From contig JAHZCM010000006.1 in assembly GCA_019422905.1 (NCBI GenBank), positions 1-35,613 of the forward strand: 35,613 nucleotides of DNA, given 5' to 3'. A program made the position numbers and the translations under genes. The stretch comes from Oscillospiraceae bacterium (GTDB taxonomy: Bacteria; Bacillota; Clostridia; Oscillospirales; Acutalibacteraceae). This document shows, piece by piece, positions 16,182 to 24,506 of this stretch (position 1 is its first letter; every line of letters starts with the position of its first letter). The notes under the pieces are model-generated. The model made no database searches and was not told the origin of the DNA. It was given only the letters and a program-made list of their open reading frames with translations.

Positions 16182-17570
16182 TTATGCCTTTTTCGTTTTC
16201 AGCGTCGTGTGCGACGGGTCATGCTCCCGGCGGATACAGCGGTCCAGCCAGTTCATCCGGGCATAGTAAACAATGAATACAACGGCGGTGATCACCCATG
16301 TAACCGGGTAATTTGCCGCGACCATCTCCATCGTGTGCCAGATCGGCACTGCGATCAGAAGCCAAGCGATGCGCAGGCCGCACACGCCGAAGCAGGTGAT
16401 GAGCATCGGCTGCAGCGCTTCGCCCGCGCCGCGGATCGCGCCGGAAAAAATCTCAATAAACACGAACGTGAAATACGAGGGCGCAAGGATCGTGAAAAAG
16501 TTTGCGCCGATCCGCACAACCTCGTCGTCTCCGGTGAAAAAGCTGAGCAGCGGCTCGCGGAAAATATACAGCAGCGCGCTCAGCGCAATCGTTGTGCCCA
16601 GCGCCATCAAAAGCCCCACGCGCGTGCAGCGCTTGACGCGGTCATACCGGCGCGCGCCGAAATTCTGCCCGACAAAGGTCGTAACCGCAATGCCGAACGC
16701 ATTCATGACCATCCAGATGAAGCCGTCAATCTTGCCGATAGCCGCCCACGACGCGATTGCATCCGTGCCAAAGCCGTTGATGCTCGCCTGAATCAGCAGG
16801 TTCGAAAACGAATACATCATGGACTGCAAGCCCCCCGGCAGGCCGATACGGATGACGTTCTTCAGGATTCCCGCGTCAAAGCGAATCTTTTTCAGCTCCA
16901 CCCGGTAGGAGTCATGGGTCAGCATCAGGCGCGCCATAATGAGCGCCGCACTGACGACCTGCGAAAGCACGGTTGCAAGCGCAACGCCGAACACCGCCCA
17001 CCGGAATGCGACGACAAACAGCAGGTCAAGCACGACGTTCACGAGGCAGCAGACGATGAGAATATACAGCGGCATGCGCGAATCGCCGATCGCGCGCAGA
17101 ATGCCGGTACCGATATTATAGATCATATTGGCGATAATGCCCGCATAATAGACATTCATATACAATACGGCATCGTCGAGAATCCCCGCCGGCACACTCA
17201 TCAGGACGAGCACCGGGTGTGCGGAAAGAAAGCCGACCACCATGATGATCACGCCGCCGGCAATGGCCAGCGCAACCGAGGTGTGCACGGCCTTCGAGAT
17301 GTTGTCCCGATCGTCCGCGCCAAAATACTGCGAGATGATGACCGTTGCGCCGGAGGAAACGCCGACGAAAAAGCCCACGAGCAGGTTAATGACCGTACCC
17401 GTCGTGCCGACGGCGGCCAGCGCCTCTTTGCCCACATACTGGCCGACGATCACCGTATCGACCGTGTTGTAAAGCTGCTGAAAAAACGTACCGATCAGGA
17501 TCGGGAAAAAGAACAGCAGAAGCTGCTTCCAAATCACGCCCTCTACAATCGAATTCTCTGTTTTGACCAT
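16182..17570 (-). CDS. MATE-family efflux transporter
   Basis: A 462-residue inner-membrane protein with about 12 hydrophobic helices in two similar halves, beginning with the typical WKQLLLFFFPILIGTFFQQLYNTVDT. ISQYFGADD and the matching VGQNFGARRYDR in the second half are the paired MATE loops. Members export cationic drugs or metabolites in exchange for Na+ or H+. The ATG at 17570 follows GAGGAG by eight bases. Immediately before that site lies a hairpin plus T-tract, which itself overlaps the predicted promoter. The neighbouring upstream gene is an MFS transporter on the same strand. Confidence 0.93.
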   Translation of the reverse strand: MVKTENSIVEGVIWKQLLLFFFPILIGTFFQQLYNTVDTVIVGQYVGKEALAAVGTTGTVINLLVGFFVGVSSGATVIISQYFGADDRDNISKAVHTSVALAIAGGVIIMVVGFLSAHPVLVLMSVPAGILDDAVLYMNVYYAGIIANMIYNIGTGILRAIGDSRMPLYILIVCCLVNVVLDLLFVVAFRWAVFGVALATVLSQVVSAALIMARLMLTHDSYRVELKKIRFDAGILKNVIRIGLPGGLQSMMYSFSNLLIQASINGFGTDAIASWAAIGKIDGFIWMVMNAFGIAVTTFVGQNFGARRYDRVKRCTRVGLLMALGTTIALSALLYIFREPLLSFFTGDDEVVRIGANFFTILAPSYFTFVFIEIFSGAIRGAGEALQPMLITCFGVCGLRIAWLLIAVPIWHTMEMVAANYPVTWVITAVVFIVYYARMNWLDRCIRREHDPSHTTLKTKKA

Positions 17571-17586
17571 TCCGCTTTCTCCTCGT

Positions 17587-17634
17587 AAAAATAAAAAATA
17601 GCCGCAATGCCGGTTTTAAAGGCATTGCGGCTAT
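17587..17634 (-). terminator. Terminator hairpin directly before the MATE ribosome site
   Basis: A perfect 14-base-pair stem (arms 17598-17611 and 17621-17634, 9-base loop) is followed on the minus strand by TTTTTATTTTT (17597-17587) and then at once by the MATE ribosome site (17579-17584). It ends the MFS transcript and is positioned to act as an attenuator for the MATE gene. Confidence 0.85.
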
Positions 17635-17661
17635 TCTATCATACTTCCGGCTGAATTTCAA
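17633..17661 (-). promoter_or_regulatory. Predicted MATE promoter, overlapping the terminator
   Basis: On the minus strand TTGAAA (17656-17661), 17 bases, TAGAAT (17633-17638). The -10 box touches the foot of the hairpin, so a transcript starting about 17626-17628 keeps only 6-8 pairs of the stem. Confidence 0.6.
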
Positions 17662-17688
17662 CCATCCGCAGATTCAGGGAGACAAAGT

Positions 17689-18873
17689 TTAAGCAATTTT
17701 TTCCGTTTTTTTGCGGACACAGAACAGCAGGACGACCGTGCAGAGCACCAGCACGACGGGAATGACGTAAATCGCCGTGCGGAAAGAGGTCCGTTCTGCA
17801 ATCCAGCCGACCAACGGCGGGAAAATCATGCCACCGATGCTGGAGCCGAGGCACACAACGGAGGTTGCCGCGCCGGCCTGCTCCGGGCAGCATGCGCAGC
17901 CCATCGCCATCATGGAGGGGAACGCCGCGCCCGTCAGAATCGTGCCGATGCAGAGCGCAGCCGAGAGGACAACCGGGTTCCCGATCTGAACCGCGGCCGT
18001 AAACAGAATGGCAGACACCGTGCAGCAGACACACAGCCATCTGCCGGAATCCACGCGGCGGCTCAGGGCAGACTGCAAGAAGCGGCCGAGCATAACGCCG
18101 GTCCAGTACAGCGTAAGCGCCACACTGGCCATTTCCGCGCTGTGCATCTCCGTTTCCACATAGGATGCGATCCAGAGATTCACCGCGCTCTGCTGGCCCA
18201 TATACAAAAGGCAGGCAAGACTCATAAGCAGCAGGCCGCGGTTTTTAAGCAGGCCGCGCATGGAGCCCTTTGTCTCGCCCTGCTGTGCGCCGCCCTTATC
18301 GGTGCGGCAGACAAAAACCAGCAGCAGCGTGACTGCCGTACAGAAAACGCCGAACCACAAAAATGTGTGGTTCCACACAATGCCGGTTTGCAGCAGAATC
18401 GAAGCATACACCGGTCCCGCAAGCGAACCGAGCCCATAGAACGCATGGCAGAGATTTAAATACGACGTACGCTTTTCCGGGCAGCGCTCGGAAATGTACG
18501 CACTGATCAGCAGATTCAGAAGGCTGTTCGTCATGCCGAGAATCAGGAAGCAGGCAATCAGCAGACCATATGGCGGCACAAAGCCGAGGCCGTAAAGCGC
18601 CAGCGTGTAAACGGCAAACATGATGCAGATCAGCCGCAGCTTCGGGAAGCGGTCGGAAAGCACGCCGCCGAGCAGCGTGGCCACAAATCCGCCGATGCTC
18701 TGCACCGAGCCGATCCAGCCGGCCTGTCCATAAGTGAGCGCATAGGACTCCGTGATGTCGGAAATCAGAAGCCCGGTCATCGTCGCCGAAATAGAAAAGA
18801 AAAACATGAGTCCGAACAGACAGAAAATAATAAGCTGTCCGCGCCCGACAGAAGCGCCGGATGTTTTTTTCAT
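17689..18873 (-). CDS. Major facilitator superfamily (MFS) transporter
   Basis: A 394-residue membrane protein with about 12 hydrophobic helices. MFS hallmarks are GQAGWIGSVQSIGGFVATLLGG, then LSDRFPKLR after helix 2 (motif A position) and a second-half repeat MLGRFLQSALSRRVDSGR. It resembles YfkF/FucP-like sugar or drug carriers, but the substrate is unknown. The open frame extends upstream; the ATG at 18873 is eight bases after GGGGG and gives MKKTSGASVGRG, whereas the ATG at 18879 is too close to that site. It has its own promoter and ends at the hairpin before the MATE gene. Confidence 0.88.
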   Translation of the reverse strand: MKKTSGASVGRGQLIIFCLFGLMFFFSISATMTGLLISDITESYALTYGQAGWIGSVQSIGGFVATLLGGVLSDRFPKLRLICIMFAVYTLALYGLGFVPPYGLLIACFLILGMTNSLLNLLISAYISERCPEKRTSYLNLCHAFYGLGSLAGPVYASILLQTGIVWNHTFLWFGVFCTAVTLLLVFVCRTDKGGAQQGETKGSMRGLLKNRGLLLMSLACLLYMGQQSAVNLWIASYVETEMHSAEMASVALTLYWTGVMLGRFLQSALSRRVDSGRWLCVCCTVSAILFTAAVQIGNPVVLSAALCIGTILTGAAFPSMMAMGCACCPEQAGAATSVVCLGSSIGGMIFPPLVGWIAERTSFRTAIYVIPVVLVLCTVVLLFCVRKKTEKIA

Positions 18874-18933
18874 AAGCATTTCCCCCAAAGAAAATTTCGC
18901 GCAGCCTTTTGCTGCGCATATATTTGCTTTTTT

Positions 18934-18961
18934 ATTGTACCAGAACCCGAAAAAATTCCAA
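18934..18961 (-). promoter_or_regulatory. Predicted MFS transporter promoter
   Basis: On the minus strand TTGGAA (18956-18961), 16 bases, TACAAT (18934-18939), 61 bases before the ATG. The rest of the 235-base gap to the next gene holds the nitroreductase terminator and nothing else I can see. Confidence 0.6.
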
Positions 18962-19063
18962 GAGAAAAAAACATTGAAATGAGGAATTTTTTCTGTTCTC
19001 CGAATAAACAGCCGCAATCGCAATATACCTTTGCGCCGAAGTCGCGTCCCGGTCTCCCGCATG

Positions 19064-19097
19064 AAAAAGAGGGGCGTCCTCTCCGGACGTCCCTCTT
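19064..19097 (-). terminator. Terminator of the rimO-to-nitroreductase operon
   Basis: On the minus strand AAGAGGGACGTCC pairs with GGACGCCCCTCTT (one mismatch) around a 5-base loop, followed by a short T run. It starts 12 bases after the nitroreductase stop. Confidence 0.8.
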
Positions 19098-19108
19098 CGC
19101 TCTGAATA

Positions 19109-19618
19109 TCAGTCCTCAATAATCGTGACCGGATACTTCTTTTCCACGGGCTTCGGCTCCGCCGCCGCGTAACCGAGCACCGCTATGCCGTATACCTTGT
19201 AGTCCTCCGGCACGCCGAATTCCGTCAGAACCGCGCGCACGCCGGGATCATCACAGGTATCGCGGAGCTGATCGACCCACACGGACGAGACGCCCATCGA
19301 ATGCGCGGCCAGCATGATGTTTTCCATCGCGCAGGCGTTGTCGTCCGGGCCGCCGGAATTGGAGGGAATGATGATCGCCGCCGGGCAATACAGGTTATAC
19401 TTCGGATTGCCAAGCGCCGCACCCATCGCCGCCGCGAGCTTCTTGATTTTCTGCGCACTCAGAACCGCGGAGAAATGCCAGGTCTGGCGGTTCATCGCAC
19501 TGGGTGCGTATGTGGCGCACTTCAAAAGTGTCTCGATCTTCTCACGCTCCACCGGCTTCTCCTGAAACGCGCGCACGCTGCGGCGGGTCAAAATGTTTTG
19601 AATTACTTCGTTTGTCAT
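19109..19618 (-). CDS. Nitroreductase family protein
   Basis: A 169-residue FMN-dependent oxidoreductase of the NfsB/FRP-like fold. The FMN-binding N-terminus reads ILTRRSVRAFQEKPV, then TYAPSAMNRQTWHFSAV; the C-terminal part has GIAVLGYAA and ends with the usual basic KPVEKKYP. Members reduce nitro groups, quinones or flavins with NAD(P)H. The ATG at 19618 follows AAGGAAGAG; an in-frame ATG eight codons upstream overlaps the ribosome site. It is the last gene of the operon, 53 bases after the GNAT/fRMsr gene. Confidence 0.9.
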   Translation of the reverse strand: MTNEVIQNILTRRSVRAFQEKPVEREKIETLLKCATYAPSAMNRQTWHFSAVLSAQKIKKLAAAMGAALGNPKYNLYCPAAIIIPSNSGGPDDNACAMENIMLAAHSMGVSSVWVDQLRDTCDDPGVRAVLTEFGVPEDYKVYGIAVLGYAAAEPKPVEKKYPVTIIED

Positions 19619-19671
19619 ACAACTCTTCCTTTCTTTGGGCATCGCCCTGCATTTCTATAGGAATCCGGCGG

Positions 19672-20922
19672 TCAGAATTTTTCCGCCAGAATTGCCGCGA
19701 TTTTTTCGAGGAACGCCGCTTCCCGCCCGGAAAAGCGGTCTTTGATCGGGCTGTCGAGATCCAGAACGGCGTAAACCCGGCCTTCCCGCATGACCGGCAC
19801 GACGATTTCCGACCGGCTCGCGCTGTCGCAGGCAATGTGCCCCGGAAACGCATGCACGTCCGGCACGAGCTGCGTGCGGCGTTCCCTGAGCGCCGCACCG
19901 CATACGCCGCGCCCGTTTTGGATGCGGATGCACGCGGACCTGCCCTGAAACGGGCCGAGCAGCAGATTGCCGTCCGGCTGTACAGTGTAAAAGCCGGCCC
20001 AGTTGACGCGGTCAAGCGTCTCCTTCAAAAGCGCGGCGAGATTCGCCATATTCGGCACAGGCTCCGGCTCGCCCGCAACGAGCGCCCGCGCCTGCAAAAG
20101 TGCTTCACCGTATTTCGCTTCCAGACGCGCATCCTCCTGCGCCTGCGGCGTCAGCAGCAGATACGGATATGTATGGCTGAACCGGTAGCCGAGCTGCTGG
20201 GCAAGCGAAATGCTCATCAGATTCGCTGCGTCCCACGACGGGTAGAGCCCGCGGTCCAGGCAGTCCAGAATGAGCCGGGCGCCGCACGCGCGCGCCAAAT
20301 GGCGGCGGCGGTGCGCCTCATGCGTGCCGATCTCGATCTCAATCCCGCCGTCAAAAGCGGAATAGGAGGACGCGCCGCAGACGATCTCGCCGTCTTTCAG
20401 CGCAAATACGCCGAGCGCTTTTTCCATGAAGGCCGCGTAATCCGGAAAATTCGAGGTGAAGTCGCGCATCCAGCCGCCTTTTTCGACGATTTGCTCCCAG
20501 ATTTCGCGCGTCATACCCGAAAGCACGTAGCCCGCCGGAACGTCCACCGCAAACCGCCGGAGCTTTTCCGGCTGAAACACGCCGCGCTCCTTCCTGACCG
20601 CATAGCGTATACCGGTTTCCGCGTCGCCGACAAGCGATTTGCACAGCGCGAACAGCGCCTCATTCTCCGCGACAAGAATCAGCGCGTGGCCGGTCCGCGC
20701 TCTGAGCGCACGCAGCAGGCACTGCACCGCATCCACATCCATTTCCGGCGACGCGACAAACGCAAAATCCCCCAATACGGCGGCCGCTGCGGTCAGCGCT
20801 TCGTTCGCATAAATATCGCCCATCACGCCGTCAAGCGCCGACCAGACAACGGTTTCATCCCAGCCGTCAAAGAGGCTGAGCGCCGCCGAAGGATCCTCCA
20901 GTCTAAAGATATCAGAATTCAT
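19672..20922 (-). CDS. Fusion of a GNAT acetyltransferase and free methionine-(R)-sulfoxide reductase (GAF)
   Basis: A 416-residue protein of two parts. Residues 1-258 look like the GNAT_acetyltran family, with the acetyl-CoA region IGTHEAHRRRHLARACGARL (199-218) and a C-terminal SWDAAN..SISLAQQLGYRF. Residues 264-416 are a complete GAF-type free methionine-(R)-sulfoxide reductase (fRMsr): NWAGFY (307-312), LGPFQG (322-327), GRGVCG, DVHAFPGHIAC and SEIVVP. The cysteines Cys331, Cys341 and Cys365 keep the 10- and 24-residue spacing of Cys84/94/118 of the E. coli enzyme, so the reductase is probably active. Its first 11 bases overlap the end of gpsA. fRMsr is normally a separate protein of about 160 residues. 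Confidence 0.88.
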   Translation of the reverse strand: MNSDIFRLEDPSAALSLFDGWDETVVWSALDGVMGDIYANEALTAAAAVLGDFAFVASPEMDVDAVQCLLRALRARTGHALILVAENEALFALCKSLVGDAETGIRYAVRKERGVFQPEKLRRFAVDVPAGYVLSGMTREIWEQIVEKGGWMRDFTSNFPDYAAFMEKALGVFALKDGEIVCGASSYSAFDGGIEIEIGTHEAHRRRHLARACGARLILDCLDRGLYPSWDAANLMSISLAQQLGYRFSHTYPYLLLTPQAQEDARLEAKYGEALLQARALVAGEPEPVPNMANLAALLKETLDRVNWAGFYTVQPDGNLLLGPFQGRSACIRIQNGRGVCGAALRERRTQLVPDVHAFPGHIACDSASRSEIVVPVMREGRVYAVLDLDSPIKDRFSGREAAFLEKIAAILAEKF

Positions 20923-21868
20923 TTTTTATACTCCTCGTAAACAGCGCGTTGAGCGCGTCCTGCGGATCTTCATTTTTATACAATACGTTGTACACCGCGC
21001 GGCAGATCGGCAGATCAGCCCCGACGGCTTCCCCGAGCCGCAGCAGCGCGTCCACCGCATAATAGCCCTCCGCAAGCGCGGAAAACGGTTCGTGCTTCAC
21101 AAATTTCTCGCCGAACATGCGGTTATGCGAATACGGCGAGAAAAGCGTCGCCTCGTAATCGCCGAGGTGGCACAGGCCGTAAGCGGAAAGCTCGTTGCCG
21201 CCGAGCGCATCGATCAGCCGGGCGATCTCCCGCGTGCCGCGTGCCATCAGCGCGCCCTTGAGCGTGGAGAGCTTCAGCCCGTCGAGCATGCCGGCGGCGA
21301 TACCGACGATGTTCTTCGCCGCCGCCCCGATCTCGCTGCCGATCAGATCCTGTCCGTAATAAAAGCGGATCAGATCGCTGGAAAACGCCTCCACCAGCGT
21401 GCGCTTCGCGTCCTCGTCTGCGCTGTCGATCACCATGCAGTTCGGCACGCCTGCGGCAAACTCCTGCACATGGCCGGGGCCGACCCACACCGCTACGCGG
21501 TTTGTGGGGCCGCATTCCGCGGCGCAGACCTCGGAAAGCCGCATACCGGTTTCAATTTCCACGCCCTTCATGCAGAGCACGAAGATTTTGTTTTGAAGCT
21601 CCAGCGGGGCAAGCTCACGCATCAGGCCGCGCAGCCCCTGCGAATCGACGGAAATCACAACAACCTCGCTGTCCGCCGCGCTGCGGAGCGCAGTCGTCAG
21701 CGTGAGGGATTCGGGCATTGTGACAAGCCCGTTCGAGCGCGTTTCGAGCAGCGCGCGCATGCGCGCAGAGCTTTCGCGCCCGTAAAGGGAAACGCTGTGG
21801 CCGATTTTATTGAGATACCAGGCAATGAACGAGCCCCAGCGGCCGCAGCCGATAACGGTAATTTTCAT
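20912..21868 (-). CDS. gpsA: NAD(P)-dependent glycerol-3-phosphate dehydrogenase GpsA
   Basis: Makes sn-glycerol 3-phosphate from dihydroxyacetone phosphate for phospholipid synthesis; cytoplasmic. In 318 residues it shows the Rossmann motif GCGRWG (7-12), the GPGHVQE stretch, the EIGAAAKNIVGIAAGMLDGL helix with the catalytic lysine, and LGDYEATLFSPYSHNRMFG matching the LGD..T..S..SRN..FG family block. Several positions differ from typical GpsA (GCGRWG for GAGSWG), so it may be a diverged member. The ATG at 21868 gives MKITVIGCG; the ribosome site is GAAAGG. It overlaps the next gene by 11 bases and pairs functionally with pgsA two genes earlier. Confidence 0.9.
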   Translation of the reverse strand: MKITVIGCGRWGSFIAWYLNKIGHSVSLYGRESSARMRALLETRSNGLVTMPESLTLTTALRSAADSEVVVISVDSQGLRGLMRELAPLELQNKIFVLCMKGVEIETGMRLSEVCAAECGPTNRVAVWVGPGHVQEFAAGVPNCMVIDSADEDAKRTLVEAFSSDLIRFYYGQDLIGSEIGAAAKNIVGIAAGMLDGLKLSTLKGALMARGTREIARLIDALGGNELSAYGLCHLGDYEATLFSPYSHNRMFGEKFVKHEPFSALAEGYYAVDALLRLGEAVGADLPICRAVYNVLYKNEDPQDALNALFTRSIKNEF

Positions 21869-21932
21869 ATAAGGATTTTGCCTTTCTTTTTGCAACGGTC
21901 TGCTCCGTCTGTGTGCGGCAGCCGACGCTTTC

Positions 21933-22361
21933 TTATCTCCTGCATTCCGCCGCGCCCAGCTTATTGCGCACCAACGTCAGCGCATCCTGCAAATGCTCCG
22001 GACGCAGAGCGCGGTAATGTAGCCAGCCGCCATCTCCGCAGGGATACTTGTGGTCTATACAATCCTGCGTATAGGGAAGCACTTGATCGTATACCGCCGC
22101 AAGCTGCGCGCCGGAAAGCCGCAGCATCACGCTGAACGCCTCCGCTTCCGGAAAGACATCGCAGAGCAGCCTTTTCTTTCTGCGGTACGTAACGCTCCAG
22201 CCATAATGATTGCCGTACGGAAAACGGACCTCGCGCTGCACATCCGGCAGCCGCTCCAAGCCGCTCAGAAAATCGCTGAACAGCGCGGCACGCGCGCCGC
22301 AGCAGGCGATCATTTCCTCAAGCGCCGGTTTTTTTCGCTTATCCAGCATCCTTTCATACAT
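21933..22361 (-). CDS. DUF3788-like protein
   Basis: A 142-residue soluble protein. The central GNHYGWSVTYRRKKRLLCDVFPE followed by FSVMLRLSGAQLAAV and the C-terminal GDGGWLHYRALRPEHLQDALTLVRNK follow the pattern of DUF3788 proteins (a YdhG/DUF1801-like fold with conserved Trp and Lys); their function is unknown. The ATG at 22361 is eight bases after AGAGG. The longer open frame upstream is the antisense-like extension into pgsA and lacks a ribosome site. It is 20 bases after pgsA and 64 before gpsA. Confidence 0.75.
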   Translation of the reverse strand: MYERMLDKRKKPALEEMIACCGARAALFSDFLSGLERLPDVQREVRFPYGNHYGWSVTYRRKKRLLCDVFPEAEAFSVMLRLSGAQLAAVYDQVLPYTQDCIDHKYPCGDGGWLHYRALRPEHLQDALTLVRNKLGAAECRR

Positions 22362-22381
22362 ACGGTTTCCTCTGTTACATG

Positions 22382-22972
22382 TTATTTGTCGCGGAACAAC
22401 GCCGCGCTGTCCTTCGCGTAGATCACGCCGGAAACTGCGGCGAGCAGCGCCGCAATGCCCATCAGCGCAAAGCCGATCCAGTCGAACACCGTCTGCACGG
22501 TTCCAACAGCGGACAGCGTGATAACGCCGAGCGCGTGCAGCTCCAGCACATACTGCAGCGCAAAAATTACGCAGATCGCAATAATCTGCGATACGGTTTT
22601 CGCCTTGCCCCAGTTGTTTGCCGGGATCACCCTGCCGTTTTCCACCGCGATCAGGCGGATGGAGGTCACCGCAAACTCGCGGATCATGATGAGCAGCACG
22701 AACCACACATTTGTGAAGTCCGTTGCGACAAAGCAGACGAGCGCCGACATGACCATGATCTTATCGGCCAGCGGGTCCATCAGCTTGCCGAAGTTTGTGA
22801 TCAGATGATCGCGCCGGGCAATTTTGCCGTCGAGGTGGTCGGTATAGGAAGCCGCGCCGAAAATCAGGCCGGCAATCAGCAGATGATGCGGGATCGAATC
22901 CGCCAGCGTGAAAAACACGAAAAACGGCACCATGATAATCCGCAGCATCGTCAGTTTATTCGGTAAATTCAT
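22382..22972 (-). CDS. pgsA: CDP-diacylglycerol--glycerol-3-phosphate 3-phosphatidyltransferase PgsA
   Basis: Membrane enzyme forming phosphatidylglycerol phosphate from CDP-diacylglycerol and glycerol 3-phosphate. The 196-residue protein starts MNLPNKLTMLRI as usual and contains the complete CDP-alcohol phosphatidyltransferase motif D-x2-DG-x2-AR-x8-G-x3-D-x3-D (DHLDGKIAR then GKLMDPLAD), with about five or six hydrophobic helices. The start at 22972 has a weak AAAGATGGGA ribosome site; it was chosen by family alignment. It follows rimO by 138 bases, an order common in Firmicutes, and shares an operon with gpsA, which makes one of its substrates. Confidence 0.94.
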   Translation of the reverse strand: MNLPNKLTMLRIIMVPFFVFFTLADSIPHHLLIAGLIFGAASYTDHLDGKIARRDHLITNFGKLMDPLADKIMVMSALVCFVATDFTNVWFVLLIMIREFAVTSIRLIAVENGRVIPANNWGKAKTVSQIIAICVIFALQYVLELHALGVITLSAVGTVQTVFDWIGFALMGIAALLAAVSGVIYAKDSAALFRDK

Positions 22973-23110
22973 TCTATCTGTCCCATCTTTTCTTTGCGCG
23001 GGGCAAAGGCAGTCCTTTTCTTTTAAAAGCCGGACCGGTTCTGCCGGGCGGCCGCGTCCCATCTGCGTCTCCCAGAGATTAAACCCGCAGAGCGCAGGCG
23101 GATTCCCGGC

Positions 23111-24433
23111 TTAAACGCGCACGCCGAACAGATCGCAGTCAATGGCCTCATCCACGCGCACGGTGACAAGCTGACCGAGACGCGGCTTCTTCTCCGCCGA
23201 GAAAAACACCTTGCCGTCAATATCCGGCGCGTCCATCGCGCTGCGCCCAAACCAGCATTCCGCATAGCGGTCAAAGCCCTCGGTGAGCACCTCGATCTCC
23301 CTGCCCACCTGCTTTTCGCCGAGACGGTCCATAATATTCATCTGGGAATCCATAATCAACTCGGCGCGGTGATTCTTCACTTCCTCGTCGATCTGATCCG
23401 GCAGCTCTGCGGCAGGCGTGTTTTCCTCCTGCGAGTAGGCAAAGCAGCCGAGACGCTCAAACTGCACCTCCTTGACGAATTCCGCAAGCTCGGTGAAATC
23501 CTCCTCGGTTTCGCCCGGGAATCCCGTGATCAGCGTGGTGCGCAGCGTGACATTCGGAATTTTCTCCCGAATCTTACGCACCAGCGCTGTCAGGCTTTCC
23601 CGGTCGCCGCGGCGGTTCATCGCCTTCAGAATCTTCCCGGAAGCGTGCTGGAGCGGCAGATCCATGTATTTAACGATCTTCTCTTCCTCCGCGATCGTTT
23701 CGAGCAGCTCGTCCGTGATGGCGTCCGGATAGCAGTAGAGCACGCGGAGCCAGTGCAGGTTTTCGATCCTGCACAGGCGGCGCAGCAGCTTCGCGAGCGA
23801 ATATTCGCCGTAAAGGTCGATGCCGTAGCGCGTCGTATCCTGCGCGATGAGAATCAGCTCCTTCGCGCCGTTTTCCACAAGCGCGCGGGCTTCCTCCTCG
23901 ATGCTTTCCATCGTGCGGCTGCGGTAGCCGCCGCGGATCATCGGGATCGCGCAGTATGTGCAGCGGTTGTCGCAGCCCTCGGCGATCTTGAGATACGCAA
24001 AATAGCTCGGCGTGGAAAGCTCGCGGTCGCCACACAGGGGCATCCTTCCCTTATCCGGAAAGCTCTGCACAAAGCCGTCCATCACGCCTTTGATACACGC
24101 GGCGATGTCGCCGTTCGCGCCGATGCCGAACACGCCGTCCACCTCGGGCAGCTCCTTATGGATTTCCTCCCGGTAACGCTCGGCAAGACATCCCGTGACG
24201 ACGAGCTTTTTAATGCGGCCCTCCTTTTTAAGCGTTGCAAGCTCCAGAATCTCGTCGATGGATTCCTGCTTTGCGCTCGCGATAAAGCCGCAGGTATTGA
24301 CAATCGCAACGTCGGCCAGCGCCGCGTCGTCGCTCAATTCAAAGCCCGCATTCTTGAGGCTCGCCATCAGCATTTCGCCGTCCACCTGATTTTTGGCGCA
24401 GCCAAGGCTGACCATTCCCACCTTCACAGCCAT
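23111..24433 (-). CDS. rimO: Ribosomal protein S12 methylthiotransferase RimO
   Basis: Radical SAM enzyme that adds a methylthio group to the conserved Asp of ribosomal protein S12. In 440 residues the N-terminal UPF0004 domain carries the first cluster cysteines (SLGCAKN Cys12, NTCGF Cys48, TGCLAERY Cys81); the SAM cluster is CDNRCTYCAIP; a C-terminal TRAM domain begins near residue 375. CAKNQVD and CAIPMIRG..RSR separate RimO from the related MiaB. The ATG at 24433 follows GGAAAGGACG. First gene of the operon running to the nitroreductase. Confidence 0.95.
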   Translation of the reverse strand: MAVKVGMVSLGCAKNQVDGEMLMASLKNAGFELSDDAALADVAIVNTCGFIASAKQESIDEILELATLKKEGRIKKLVVTGCLAERYREEIHKELPEVDGVFGIGANGDIAACIKGVMDGFVQSFPDKGRMPLCGDRELSTPSYFAYLKIAEGCDNRCTYCAIPMIRGGYRSRTMESIEEEARALVENGAKELILIAQDTTRYGIDLYGEYSLAKLLRRLCRIENLHWLRVLYCYPDAITDELLETIAEEEKIVKYMDLPLQHASGKILKAMNRRGDRESLTALVRKIREKIPNVTLRTTLITGFPGETEEDFTELAEFVKEVQFERLGCFAYSQEENTPAAELPDQIDEEVKNHRAELIMDSQMNIMDRLGEKQVGREIEVLTEGFDRYAECWFGRSAMDAPDIDGKVFFSAEKKPRLGQLVTVRVDEAIDCDLFGVRV

Positions 24434-24477
24434 ATGTAAAACGTCCTTTCCGTTGCTTCTTTCCTGACTTTGTTTCT

Positions 24478-24506
24478 ATTTTAGCAGAAAACAGACTGCT
24501 TTTCAA
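24478..24506 (-). promoter_or_regulatory. Predicted rimO operon promoter, inside a terminator
   Basis: On the minus strand TTGAAA (24501-24506), 17 bases, TAAAAT (24478-24483), 45 bases before the rimO ATG. The -35 box lies in the apical part of the hairpin that ends the upstream gene. Confidence 0.6.

Noticed and set aside
16209..17588. A 459-residue open frame on the plus strand
   Set aside because: It is the opposite-strand shadow of the MATE gene: His/Asp/Arg-rich, without a ribosome site, and the minus frame has full family motifs.
19504..20940. A 478-residue open frame on the plus strand
   Set aside because: Antisense to the GNAT/fRMsr and nitroreductase genes, which carry clear catalytic motifs.
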